Below are positions 44,245-54,507 of a stretch of 64,000 nt of DNA, piece by piece (the stretch's first letter is position 1; every line of letters begins with the position of its first letter). Made by a program: the position numbers and the translations under genes. Under the pieces are notes generated by a model that searched no databases, was not told the DNA's origin, and saw only the letters and a program-made list of their open reading frames with translations. The DNA comes from Tuctoria greenei. Lineage: Eukaryota > Streptophyta > Magnoliopsida > Poales > Poaceae. The stretch is taken from assembly GCA_036927565.1 (NCBI GenBank), contig JAYESD010000002.1, positions 222,831,882 to 222,895,881 of the forward strand. Reading direction: 5' to 3'.

Positions 44245-46267
44245 CTATTTCACTACGAATGAAACAAAAAGAGTGAAATCCAAAGGTTTTGTAAAAATGT
44301 CAGCCAATTGATGTTCGGTATCTACATGGTGAAGCACAATGTTTCCTTTTTCAACGTTATCTCGGAGAAAGTGATACCTAATATCAATGTGCTTAGTTCT
44401 AGAATGTTGCATGGGGTGTTTGGCAATGCAAATAGCACTAGTGTTATCACAAAACAGTGGAACACTATCTAGATCAACCCCATAGTCCTTAAGTGTTTGA
44501 ACAATCCAAAGAATTTGTGAGCAAGCACTAGCAGCAGCTACATATTCAGATTCAGCTGTGGATTGTGCAACTGAATTTTGTTTTCTAGAGGACCAAGCAA
44601 CAAGAGAATTACCAAGAAAATGACAAGCACTGGAAGTACTTTTCCTATCAATCCTACAACCCCCAAAATCAGCATCCGAAAAAGCTTTCAAAGTAATGGT
44701 TGAGGAAGAAGGAAGAAAAATGTCAGATTCTTGGGTTCCATGTAAGTACCTAAGAATCCTTTTGACGGCTTGACGATGTGAAACACGTGGGGAAGCTTGA
44801 AACCATGCACAAAGACATACGCTGAATTGTATGTCCGGTCTTGATGCCGTGAGGTACAAAAGTGATCCGATCATGCTTCTATATTCTTTTTGATCCACGG
44901 GTTCACCATCTTCATCAAGTTCAAGTGTTGTTGCTGTTCCCATTGGTGTCCGAAGAGGCTTGCTTTTGTCCATGTTGAAGCGCCTTAGGAGATCTTTGGT
45001 ATACTTCGTTTGATGCACAAATGTACCCTCCTTGGTTTGCTTGATTTGCAGCCCCAAAAAGTAAGTGAGTTCACCCATCATACTCATTTCAAATTCGGAA
45101 CTCATCATTGCTGAAAACTTGGACACAAGATCAAGAGAAGCACAACCAAAGATAATATCATCCACATACACTTGAATGAATAATGAGTCATTGCCATGTT
45201 TAAGCACAAAAATAGTTTTATCAACCTTGCCCATGGTAAACCCCTTTTCAAGTAAGAATGTTTTTAACCTATCATACCATGCTCTAGGGGCTTGTTTGAG
45301 ACCGTATAAGGCTTTGGACAGTTTGTAAACATGATTAGGAAAATCTGGATTTTCAAAACCTGGTGGTTGTTTGACATAAACCTCCTCATCTATGTAGCCA
45401 TTAAGAAAAGCACTTTTAACATCCATTTGAAATAGCTTAAAACCTTTAGATGCTGCAAAAGCTAACAAAATTCTTATGGCTTCTAATCTAGCGACAGGAG
45501 CAAAAGTTTCATCAAAATCTAGACCTTCAACTTGTGTGAAACCTTGAGCAACCAACCTAGCCTTATTCCTAACCACAACCCCATCCTCACTTTGTTTATT
45601 TTTATATACCCATTTAGTTCCAATTAAAGTGTGACCTTGAGATGGAGGTACAAGTTTCCAAACATTATTTCTTTCAAAATTTTCTAAATCTTCTTGCATG
45701 GCAATAATCCAAGATTCATTAGTGAGTGCATGTGATATATCTTTGGGTTCAAAAGAAGCAACAAAAGCAGAATGAGCATAAGAGTTTAGATCGCAAAACC
45801 TGGACCGTGTGACTCGTTCGTGCAAGCTTCCAATCATCTGTTGTGAGGGATGATCTTTGTAAAAACGTAGGGGAACAGATGTCTCACAAGCTTCTTCTTC
45901 ATTAGGTTCATCGTAGATTGATGAGCTTGTGACTTGTGGACAATCAGGACCAGCATAGGTGATAGCCGAAGCTTGTTCAATGTCCGGAGCTGGACACGTG
46001 TCAACTTCGGAACTACCAGGCGGTATCACCTGCTCTTCTTCATCTTCGAAATACCCCCCCCCCCCCCTTAGAATACGGATCTGGTCCTGCAACACCAGAG
46101 CTAGTACCTGGGCTAGCTTCATCAAAAGACACTTCACAAGTCTCCACAATTTTGTTAGTGTCAAGTAAAAGCACACGGTAGCCTCTAGTATGAGATGGAT
46201 AACCAAGAAACATGCCATCAATGGATCGAGGTTCAAACTTATCAAGATTACCATGTTTCTTAATAAA
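44245..46267 (-). pseudogene. C3 RT and RNase H
   Basis: A long minus-strand frame with RVT_2 from about 45720 (AMQEDLENFERNNVW, GTKWVYKNKQSEDG, ARLVAQGFTQVEGLDFDETFAP, FQMDVKSAFLNGY). YVDD is at 45158-45169 (QVYVDDIIFGC). RNase H has FSDADFGGCRIDRKSTSS, AESEYVAAAS, LFCDNTSAICIA and LADIFTKPLDF. These domains are intact. Upstream, a 14-base C run (46054-46067; G on the coding strand) marks the point where this frame and the integrase frame fail to match. The end residues after LDF are unusual and short. Confidence 0.88.
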
Positions 46268-47391
46268 TCATTTGCAACCAAAGACCCGAAAATGTGTAAC
46301 ACTAGGCCTATGTCCAAACCGGAGCTCATATGGTGTTTTACCTAGCTTAGTACGCAAGAAAACATGATTTGAGACATAACAAGCGGTTGCTAACGCATCA
46401 GCCCAAAATTTTCTAGGAGTTTGATATTCATCAAGCATAGTCCTAGCCATCTCAACTAAGGTTCTATTCTTTCTTTCTACAACACCGTTTTGTTGAGGTA
46501 CATATGGGTAAGAAAGTTGATGATCTATTCCATTTTCAGCACAAAAGTGATCAAAAGATTGATTTTTAAATTCAGTTCCGTTATCACTTCTAATTGCCTT
46601 TAAAGATCCTTGGTGATCAATTGATAATCTAAGAAATAAAGTCCTAAAGTGACTAAAAACTTCATTCTTAGACGCCATAAAGTAAACCCAAGAGTATCTA
46701 GAATAATCATCAACGATAACAAGAACATACCATTTACCTCCGAAGGATTGAACACGTGAAGGTCCTACGGCGTCAAGATGCAAAAGTTGACATGGTTCAG
46801 TTGTCATGATCATTGTGAGAGGAGTATGTGAACCTGCAACCATCTTAGCATGTCTACAAGAAGAGCACACAATTTCTTTGTCCCCATTAAGCTTAGGCAG
46901 CCCACGTATGCGATCAAGAACACTAACACGCGTTAGGTGATCAAAGCCTACGTGACCAAGTCTACGATGCCAAAAATATAAGTCCTTTGAATCATTAGCA
47001 ACTAGATACATATGCTTAGAGGAAGACATATCAAAATCAGCTTTAAAAACTCTTCCAAACCGAGACATGTTAAAAATACGCTCACTATTTGAACCTACAA
47101 CTTTGCAGCAGTTTTTATTGAAAATAATTTCTAGATTTTCATCTAGCAATTGTGAAACAGAAAGCAAGTTGTATTTCAAATTCTGACAAGTGCCACATCC
47201 TTCAAACTGTAGTGATCATTTACTCTAACCGAACCCTTAGCAATTATAGAAGTTGAAGAATTATCGGCAAAAGTAACATTTTCTACACGTGACACAAAAG
47301 AGAGGGAGGAGAACCAATCTTTGTTACTGGTCATGTTGCGTGAGCAACCTGAATCCACAATCCAAATGTTCTCCTTCCTCAAACGTGTAAC
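46268..47391 (-). pseudogene. C3 protease and integrase, two breaks
   Basis: The protease starts in frame after the gag UAG: ENIWIVDSGCSRNMT has the DSG active site. At about 47180-47190 a one-base deletion ends the frame, which resumes as MKYNLLSVSQLLDE (protease end), FWHRRLGHVGFDHL and CSSCRHAKM (HHCC). The integrase core has LHLDAVGPSR, SDNGTEF and QQNGVVERKNRTL. A TGA at 46268-46270 (after FRVFGC) then interrupts a stretch that is otherwise open to the poly-G run. Integrase catalytic residues are all present. Confidence 0.88.
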
Positions 47392-49779
47392 CTACATAGA
47401 AGCACAATACGTCGATGACTCAATACTGGGGTTAGTCAAAAGGCATTTAGGTATCCAGTACTGAGTCACACGACGTGCAGTAGGAAAAACACGTGAAAGC
47501 TGAGATAAAATAGCAGGTTTATGAGTCGAAGTTTGAGGTTTTCTATTCTTAACTCTTTTAGCACAAAAACCAGTATCTCCGGAGGTAAAAGCAGAAGTTC
47601 CAAAAGACAAGGCTGAAGCTCCGGAAGCAAAAGCTGAAGTTTCGAATGAAACAACAGAAGGTCCGGGAGCTCTCAGAGCTATCAGAACTATCGGAGCTGC
47701 TTTTGCGGATTTCTTACCAGAAGGTCCGGAAGCTACCTTTTCAAATTTCTGACTCACTAAAGCATGTTGTGTTTTTCTAATTGCATGAAAGTTATAAGAT
47801 CTAGCAATTTTTCTTTCCCCTTTCAGTTGTTTAGCTAGTCTATAACAAAAATCTATGACATGACCATTTGTACCACAAAAGGTACAATGAAATTTAACTT
47901 TGTGTTCATGTCTAGATGAGCAAGCAATATTTTTATTTGAAACCGAATGAGACAACACTCCTGCAGATTTGAAAACCACTCCTTTTTGTTTAGGAACTGT
48001 TTGAATCAAACCACTTCCTAATGACTTTACACTTTTAGGTGGATGTGCCTTAACATGAGCATGAGAATCAAAACCTAAACCAGTTTTATCATTGCAAGAC
48101 TTGGAAGAATTCAGCAGCAAGTTTAGGTTCTTATTCCCATTACAAAACCGATCTAATGTCCTATGCATGTTGTCAAGTTTATTGGACAGATCAAAGCAAT
48201 TTTCACATGAAGTTTTTCCTTTTAGTTTGCAATTGGAACAAAATTTAACTTCATGAGAACGTAAAGCATTGTTCAATATAGAAATTTCATTCATAGCATC
48301 TTGCAGTTTTTTATCGAGATCATCACAACTAGAACAATGCAAATCAATTGTAGAACAGCTAGCATCTTTCAAGTTTTTATCATTAAGTGCAGCAAGCTCT
48401 TTGTTCTTTTCAATTTCTATATCAAGTCTATCTAGAGTGGAGGAGTGTGCACTTCTTAATGTGGACAATTGTTCATAGATTAAGTCACATGAGGGACATG
48501 CATCATCACTAGGAATCAAAGTTTTTAAACGGTTAATTTCAGATTCTAGTGATTCAATTTTAGCAGCATTATCCCTAAGCTTTTTGTCCTTTTTCTTGAC
48601 AATAATAGTCGCACGAGAAATAGCATCACACATTTCATTGCAGGAAGAACATACCTCATCGTCTTCACTGTTGTGTTCTGCATCCTCCTGACTTGATCTT
48701 GATCTTGTTTTGCCCGCCATGAAGCATAAGTTGGCCAGATCATCATCATCTTCATCACTTTCAAAGTCTACATCACTTGAGCTAAGTTCTTGAAGTGCGG
48801 TGATGAAGCTGTTAATCATCTTGCGTCCTATGATACCCTTCTTTTTCTTGTTGGAATTTTCAGAGGAGGTCCGGACCTTGCTTTGTTTTTCTTCCCGGGT
48901 GGTCGGACCTGAAAGGTTAAGGCATTCTGTACGAAAGTGTCCTATTTTACCACATTCAAAACAGCGTTGAGGTCCGAAGCTTCCTCTCCTTCTAGTTCTC
49001 ACATTTTGCAATGCTTTTGAGAATCTAGTAGAGATGAGTGCCAACTCCTCTTCTGGAAATTCTTCGATCTGCTCCAGGGTTAGTGAGGACAACAAAGCAA
49101 GAGTATTGCAAGATGATGATTGGCCGGAGCTAGACATATCACGTTGTGAAACAAATGCAATAGACTTATTTGGGTTCTTACGTGCTAGGATGTCAATTTC
49201 ATGAGTTTTTAGTTTAGAATAAAGTACATCTAATGTAAGAGAACTCATGACAGTTGATTCACGAATAGATGTTACTTTCATCTTCCAAATTGACATGTCT
49301 AACGCACTAAGAAGTTGCCTAGCATTCTCAGCATCAGAAAAATTTACATTGACACTATGTAAGTTGCTGAGAATTTTATTGAAACGAGCAAAAAGGTCAT
49401 CGATAGACTCACCTGGTTGCATCTCAAAACGCATATATTCCTTTTTGAACATATCTTGTTTTACCTCCTTGATTGTGTTGGAGCCTTCATGATAATCACA
49501 GAGAGCTCTCCAAACATCGTATGCTGATCGGAGGTGCATGACACGATCAAAATCGCTTTGAGTGAGTCCTTGGATGATCAAGTTTCGAGCCTTGTTGTTG
49601 TTGTCGACATCTCTCAGATTTGTAGCTATAACTTGATTGTTTGATGGCACTTCGTAAGGATTGTATACCTTCTCCCATATTGCAAAGCCTTGTTCCTGGA
49701 TGAAAGCCTCCATGCATGCCTTCCAAACCTGAAAATCAATACCAGCGAACACACAAGGTTTGGCAGAGTACTTCTCCAT
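47392..49779 (-). CDS. C3 gag protein with two zinc knuckles and coiled coil
   Basis: I start at the ATG at 49779 (MEKYSAKPCVFAGIDFQVW), which matches the usual copia gag start; the ATG 30 bases upstream is also in frame. Residues 1-220 are the gag (UBN2) domain (WRALCDYHEGSNTIKE, MRFEMQPGESIDDLFARFN). The first CCHC knuckle is CFECGKIGHFRTEC. A 250-residue acidic and coiled-coil part with repeated Cys pairs (CSSC, CPSC) follows. A second CCHC knuckle is CTFCGTNGHVIDFC near residue 640. The frame is open for about 795 codons and ends with a single UAG directly in frame with the protease. It packages element RNA. Confidence 0.87.
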   Translation of the reverse strand: MEKYSAKPCVFAGIDFQVWKACMEAFIQEQGFAIWEKVYNPYEVPSNNQVIATNLRDVDNNNKARNLIIQGLTQSDFDRVMHLRSAYDVWRALCDYHEGSNTIKEVKQDMFKKEYMRFEMQPGESIDDLFARFNKILSNLHSVNVNFSDAENARQLLSALDMSIWKMKVTSIRESTVMSSLTLDVLYSKLKTHEIDILARKNPNKSIAFVSQRDMSSSGQSSSCNTLALLSSLTLEQIEEFPEEELALISTRFSKALQNVRTRRRGSFGPQRCFECGKIGHFRTECLNLSGPTTREEKQSKVRTSSENSNKKKKGIIGRKMINSFITALQELSSSDVDFESDEDDDDLANLCFMAGKTRSRSSQEDAEHNSEDDEVCSSCNEMCDAISRATIIVKKKDKKLRDNAAKIESLESEINRLKTLIPSDDACPSCDLIYEQLSTLRSAHSSTLDRLDIEIEKNKELAALNDKNLKDASCSTIDLHCSSCDDLDKKLQDAMNEISILNNALRSHEVKFCSNCKLKGKTSCENCFDLSNKLDNMHRTLDRFCNGNKNLNLLLNSSKSCNDKTGLGFDSHAHVKAHPPKSVKSLGSGLIQTVPKQKGVVFKSAGVLSHSVSNKNIACSSRHEHKVKFHCTFCGTNGHVIDFCYRLAKQLKGERKIARSYNFHAIRKTQHALVSQKFEKVASGPSGKKSAKAAPIVLIALRAPGPSVVSFETSAFASGASALSFGTSAFTSGDTGFCAKRVKNRKPQTSTHKPAILSQLSRVFPTARRVTQYWIPKCLLTNPSIESSTYCASM

Positions 49780-49827
49780 GATGATTGGTAAAAAACATGC
49801 GCAAATCACAAAGATTAGAGCACCGTG

Positions 49828-49839
49828 GCTCTGATACCA
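49828..49839 (-). other. C3 primer binding site
   Basis: TGGTATCAGAGC on the minus strand, two bases from the 5' LTR end; complementary to initiator Met tRNA. Confidence 0.9.
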
Positions 49840-49841
49840 AT

Positions 49842-51219
49842 TGTAGGATCGAAGAGCACGTGAAAAGCTACCAGAGGGGGGTGAATGGTAGATTTAAAAA
49901 TCTTATGCAGCGGAAACAATTAAACCCCAAACCCTTTCGGCAGAAAAACGATCTGTTGAAGAAATCGTGTGTGAGACTAATCTAAACGTGTTTCACCGTG
50001 ACAAAAGTGATAGATATCAGAGATAATCAAGTCACAAAGACAACACAAAAAGAATCACTCAAATCCAACGAGAAAAACTCAAGTTATGATCGAAAGATCA
50101 AACAATGGTCAATCTGTCCTACCCGAGAAAAACAGTTTTGGAACGCTGCAATGAAACTCGTGTATATCAGAAACCACAAATCCAATGACTGTGAAATTTT
50201 GAAATATGATAGATAATCAAGTTGTGAAGACAACCAAAAAAGAATCACGACAATTGGATCTGTAAAACTTGAGTTATGATAAAACCACCGATGAAAGGTA
50301 GTGCTGTCCAGAAACTCGACGAGTAAAACTTGTCTGGATCAAGTCGGACGAACAAGGCACAAAAGTTCCTTCAAACTACGAATTTTATTCAATAGAACAC
50401 AAGAGGAACAGCCCCAAAGTCGTGCACCACGAGCTCTGGGCTTCCTTGCTTATATAACCAGCCCTTAGGCCAACCCAATATCAACTAGGACTCCAATCCT
50501 ACTCAGATCACGAATCCTAACTTTCCATAACTGCTCAAGATTCTTCTATACGCAGATAGAAGCAATCTTAAGACTTCCAAACACCTTAGGAACATATCCC
50601 ACATTCCTAAACAACTCAAATTCGTGACCCACACGAAATCTTAACATAACCAACTCGATACTTTCCATACCGAGCCATAACCGACTCCGCCGCAGCCAAA
50701 GTCATCAACCGGTACGATCCGATCCTTCCAACCAGATCTTTCCTTCCTTATCCCATCTTCGAAACCATGTTGCCACGTCATGCACCGTATGCATACGTGC
50801 GAACACCTTCCTTCGACGTTCAGAAACCTTCATATGCACTGCCCTTGATTCAATCATCCTGCGCGACCTCCTAATCAGCTCAACCACAGTTCCTCCCGAA
50901 CTTGGTTGTTGGAACCTCATCTCCTCCCTAAGACTAGTCCAATGGATCCCGTCACCAGCCATGACTTGAACTCAAGCAACACCTGCACATGAATAAACAA
51001 CCAATCCATACGAGTTCATGTCCTCGACTTGACTCAAGTTAGTTCCGAACACAACACCTTACGTGAGAACCTCACATAATCATGTTGCAAAACCATAGTA
51101 ACACGATGTCATCCATATCATCCAAAATGCACCAAAAACTTAGCAAATGAATACTAAGCAACCTTTCCAACAATGTAAAGCAAGTACGAAACATTGCAAA
51201 TGAAAAGCAGAAGCACTGC
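49842..51219 (-). repeat. C3 5' LTR, truncated by G2
   Basis: Begins TGTAGGATCGAAG on the plus strand and runs parallel to the 3' LTR until ...AGAAGCACTGC, where G2 starts. It lacks the CCGGAGCT-repeat part of U3, which should be found after G2. The promoter is thus cut off from its upstream U3. Confidence 0.93.
51215..51219. repeat. G2 target site (ACTGC), one copy visible
   Basis: The five bases before TGTCGG. Comparison with the uninterrupted C3 3' LTR (ACTGC followed by GGTCAAG at 42687-42697) fixes the insertion point. The second copy lies past the window end. Confidence 0.7.
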
Positions 51220-52051
51220 TGTCGGTACCCTAAAAACCATACACCCCCTGAGGTTACAAAGATCTCAAGGGAAGGACATCTACTCAAATTGAAGACCCTC
51301 GGGGGCCCACTCGCCAGACGTGACCGGACCCGCTTCTCCAACATGGTTCACCTCTAGGTTGCCACGTGTACTGTCAGACCAGAGCTATTACCCGCAAGGG
51401 TGAAGCTCCGGGCCAAGTACTGAAACGGCACCTCCGGAGGTAGCCCCTGACCGAGAGAAGCTCCGGACCTGACACGTAGCAAACCGCCCCGGAGCTTCCC
51501 GCTTCCCACGAGCAAGCTCCGGAGCTGCCACGTGTCCATACGTCGGAGCTGGCCGCTTTAAACCCCCGGGAGACGTTGTAACGGCTCCGGATCTCCCAAG
51601 GACAGCCGCGGACTTCAAGACCCGATTAATTATCATTAATTCTACATTAATGATATTTAATCGGATGATCTTAACACCTGTAACGGCACTGTCGGAGCCG
51701 TTACAGGGTTATTAACAACAATTAATCTTGTGTATCAATGCCAATAACCGCCAGGGCCACATGTCGGGCCAGGCTGACTTGTAACGGTTTGTCCTTGTAC
51801 TATAAAAGGACAAACCGACGATACACGAGGAGAGAACACTGGAACACACTCAAGCTCACAAGTTAATACAACACACATACACTCCCGTGGAGTAGGGTAT
51901 TACGCTCAGGCGGCCCGAACCACGTAAACTACTGTGTCACTCGAGTCCAATCGCAATTCACCTTCTTGAGTCTCCGCGCGCCCAAACCGAACCACAAACT
52001 CCTTCCACACTTTCGTAGTGTCAGGGGATCTGCCGACTCCAACAGTCGACA
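51220..52051 (+). repeat. G2 5' LTR (832 bp)
   Basis: Starts TGTCGG and ends GTCGACA; the TGTCG/CGACA ends form the terminal inverted repeat. Contains many CTCCGG/CCGGAG words in U3, a TATA box inside an inverted repeat, and the block GGAGTAGGGTATTACGCTCA shared with G1. The primer site follows two bases later. Confidence 0.95.
51785..51817 (+). promoter_or_regulatory. TATA box inside a perfect 12-bp inverted repeat (G2 5' LTR)
   Basis: Arms CGGTTTGTCCTT (51785-51796) and AAGGACAAACCG (51806-51817) are perfectly complementary with a 9-base loop. TATAAAAG (51801-51808) spans loop and second arm. The same structure is in the 3' LTR (about 63864-63896) and, with paired base changes, in G1. Confidence 0.9.
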
Positions 52052-52053
52052 GT

Positions 52054-52071
52054 TGGCGCGCCAGGTAGGGG
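52054..52071 (+). other. G2 primer binding site
   Basis: TGGCGCGCCAGGTAGGGG begins with the TGG complementary to a tRNA CCA end, two bases after the LTR. I cannot name the tRNA without a search. Confidence 0.75.
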
Positions 52072-52089
52072 GGCCTGAGATCTTCAAGA

Positions 52090-54507
52090 ATGGTGAATTC
52101 TGCGGCTGGATCATCCAACGGGCAACCTGCTGCTCAGGCTGTCAGAGGCAATCCCTCCAACATGCAACCACCGGCAGGAGCCTCAGTTCCAGCGGGAGTC
52201 ACACTCCCACCACCGCCATCTTCTCCGGCAAGACATGTCGAACGACATGATGGTGCACCGGCGTCACATTCTGCGCCGGCAAGTCGTGACAACCCAGAAC
52301 ACGCACTCCATGCAGCGCGTGCTCTCCTTCAGCGACCACCACCTCCGGATGCATCTCAAGGTGCCATGGAGCAATGGAGAGCTGATATTGAGCATTTGGT
52401 CGCAGCAGCGGCCGAACGCCTCAACAATCAGGGTCCACCTCCTTCAGGGCGGGCCCCGTCGCAGCGACGAACGTTGTCTGGAAGACTTGGTCCACATGTC
52501 TCCAACAACCGGAGAAGAGCTGCGTCACAGCAAGTGACGTCGTTGCCCTCTGGGGCACGACGTGCCCATACTGCATCTCGGCTTTCGACACACGACCTCC
52601 GGGCGGAGCTTGATCGCCGATACCGCCAACAGGATGGCCGTGTCCACATCGAGCGAGCTCGAGAAAGACGAGATGCTCAAGACCTTTCTACTTTGGAAGG
52701 AGTAGGAGGAGGCTGTTCCGCCCTAGCCATGCACCTGCGCATGGTTAGATGGCCACAGAAGTTCCGGCCACACTTGCCGGAAAAATTCGACGGGACTGTC
52801 AATCCCGTAGAATTCCTACAGATATACTCCACTGCGATCTTAGCAGCTGGAGGAAACGAGGCTGTAATGGCCAATTACTTTCCAGTGGCTTTAACTGGGA
52901 CCGCCAGGTCCTGGTTTATGAGCCTTCCACCCAACTCTATCGACAGTTGGGAGGAGCTATGCCGCCAGTTCACCGCCAATTTCGGGAGTTCATACACCCG
53001 TCCGGGCACCGAACTGGACCTTTTTGCGGTTGTGCAAAAAGGAGGAGAATCTTTGCGGTCATTCATCCAGAGATTCTCTCAGGTACGTAACACAATCCCT
53101 TCTATCTCAAGCGCTTCTGTCATTGTGGCATTCAGACAGGGTGTACGAGACAAGAAGATGTTGGAGAAGCTGGCGATCAAAGAGATCACCAGCGTCACGG
53201 AGCTCTTCAGCCTGGCTGACAAATGTGCCAGAGCTGCGGAGGGCCGTGAAATGCACTCCAAACCAGCCCTGGAGGATCATAAAAAATCCTCCAAAGAAGA
53301 AGCCGCTACCTCCGGGAGTGGCAAGAAGAAAAAGAAGACCAACGGCAAGAAGAAGCCGTCGGCCGGCACATCCAACGTTGCAGCCGCTGCAACTCCTGGT
53401 GGCCGGGGGCCACGCCCCGAGAAGCAACCTCGACCGTCTTCTGAAGACGGTGGCAAATCTAAGATGTGGTGCCCCATTCACAAAACGAGCAGCCACAAAC
53501 TGGAGGACTGCCGGGAGGTCCAAAACCTTGCCGAGCGCTACCACAAGCGCCGGGAAGGGTCTCCCTTCCGTCAGAGGGAGGGAAAACAAAAGGTCGATGA
53601 AGCTCCGGCTGAAGAGGAGTTAGGGTTTCAAGACCCCAAAAAGGTCTTGAAAGCCGTCTACACCTCCGTCGACGATGATTCCGACGTCTCTGACAACGAG
53701 CGTCGAAAAACCATGAACACCATCTTTGGTGGATCATGGGACATCACCTCTCGTCGCGTCATTAAGACTATGCGACGGGATATGGCTGCTGTAGCTCCTA
53801 CAGCTAGACCGGAGCCACATCGAAAGTGGATGGACACACCCATCACTTTTGATGCTTCGGACTGTCCTCAAAGCATGGTCGGAGCTGGTCAGCTACCCTT
53901 GATGGTATCTCCCACCATCAACAACATCCAGCTCCATCATGTCCTGGTAGACGGAGGTTCGGGGCTTAATCTCATCAGCTTCGAAGCTTTCACTAAGCTT
54001 CAGCTTCGACCTTCGGACCTCCAGCCCTCTCGACCTTTCTCCGGAGTAGGTCCGGGGGCCATAACCCCACTCGGAGCTATTACTCTCCCTGTTACCTTCG
54101 GGACCCGGGAGAAGTATCGCACCGAAAAGTTGATCTTCGACGTCGCTCAGATCAACTTACCATTCAATGCCATTTTGGGTAGACCTGCCTTGTACAAATT
54201 CATGGCAGCTGCTCATTATGGATACCTGGTGTTGAAGATGCCAACACCAGTAGGCGTTCTCCGGATCCGTGGAGATCGCACTGCCGGAGTAACTGCTCTG
54301 GAGGAACTCCATGCACTCACCACAGCGCAAGAGGAGGACTCCAGACAGAAGCAAGCTCCACAACCTCCGAGCATTCGTCAACGAGGCTCGACCTCTACAC
54401 CCCGTGTGCAGCCAAGCGGCGACACCGACATTCCCGTCAAAGTCGTCCAAATTGGTTCCGATGTCACCCAAACTACCCGCATATCGGGTGGCTTGAACGA
54501 CAAATAG
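52090..54507 (+). CDS. G2 gag-protease polyprotein
   Basis: 805 codons from the ATG 19 bases after the primer site. The first 200 residues are Pro/Ala/Arg-rich. The Retrotrans_gag domain lies at about 215-375 (LPEKFDGTVNPVEFLQIY, ARSWFMSLPPNSIDSW, ESLRSFIQRFSQVRNTI). A Lys-rich stretch (SGKKKKKTNGKKK) and a variant zinc knuckle CPIHKTSSHKLEDC (C461; C-x2-H-x4-H-x4-C) follow. The protease is near residues 600-720 with active-site Asp621 in LVDGGSGLNLI; DGG in place of DTG/DSG is usual for this lineage. The frame ends at UAG, with pol continuing in the same frame. Gag would form the particle and the protease would cut the polyprotein. Confidence 0.92.
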   Translation: MVNSAAGSSNGQPAAQAVRGNPSNMQPPAGASVPAGVTLPPPPSSPARHVERHDGAPASHSAPASRDNPEHALHAARALLQRPPPPDASQGAMEQWRADIEHLVAAAAERLNNQGPPPSGRAPSQRRTLSGRLGPHVSNNRRRAASQQVTSLPSGARRAHTASRLSTHDLRAELDRRYRQQDGRVHIERARERRDAQDLSTLEGVGGGCSALAMHLRMVRWPQKFRPHLPEKFDGTVNPVEFLQIYSTAILAAGGNEAVMANYFPVALTGTARSWFMSLPPNSIDSWEELCRQFTANFGSSYTRPGTELDLFAVVQKGGESLRSFIQRFSQVRNTIPSISSASVIVAFRQGVRDKKMLEKLAIKEITSVTELFSLADKCARAAEGREMHSKPALEDHKKSSKEEAATSGSGKKKKKTNGKKKPSAGTSNVAAAATPGGRGPRPEKQPRPSSEDGGKSKMWCPIHKTSSHKLEDCREVQNLAERYHKRREGSPFRQREGKQKVDEAPAEEELGFQDPKKVLKAVYTSVDDDSDVSDNERRKTMNTIFGGSWDITSRRVIKTMRRDMAAVAPTARPEPHRKWMDTPITFDASDCPQSMVGAGQLPLMVSPTINNIQLHHVLVDGGSGLNLISFEAFTKLQLRPSDLQPSRPFSGVGPGAITPLGAITLPVTFGTREKYRTEKLIFDVAQINLPFNAILGRPALYKFMAAAHYGYLVLKMPTPVGVLRIRGDRTAGVTALEELHALTTAQEEDSRQKQAPQPPSIRQRGSTSTPRVQPSGDTDIPVKVVQIGSDVTQTTRISGGLNDK
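54505..54507 (+). other. In-frame UAG separating gag-protease from pol (G2)
   Basis: AAA UAG GAA CUC: 13 sense codons follow before the first ATG/GTG-type start of the pol frame, and homology with G1 runs through it. The stop is the only one between 52090 and 58050. It is conserved in G1. Confidence 0.9.

Larger units (their letters stand above)
41311..51219 (-). mobile_element. Ty1/copia element C3 (SIRE-like), 5' LTR split by G2
   Basis: Minus-strand element with complete 3' LTR (1892 bp), polypurine region, pol, gag, primer site and 1378 bp of the 5' LTR. The last 500 or so bases of the 5' LTR are displaced by G2, which begins at 51220 after ...AAGCACTGC; the 3' LTR shows that C3 should continue GGTCAAGTTCC there. 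LTR divergence is about 4% by eye (about 55 differences in 1378 bp). Large LTRs, long gag with two zinc knuckles and WIPK before protease point to the SIRE lineage. Inserted in G1 gag after ...GATAC. Confidence 0.93.
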
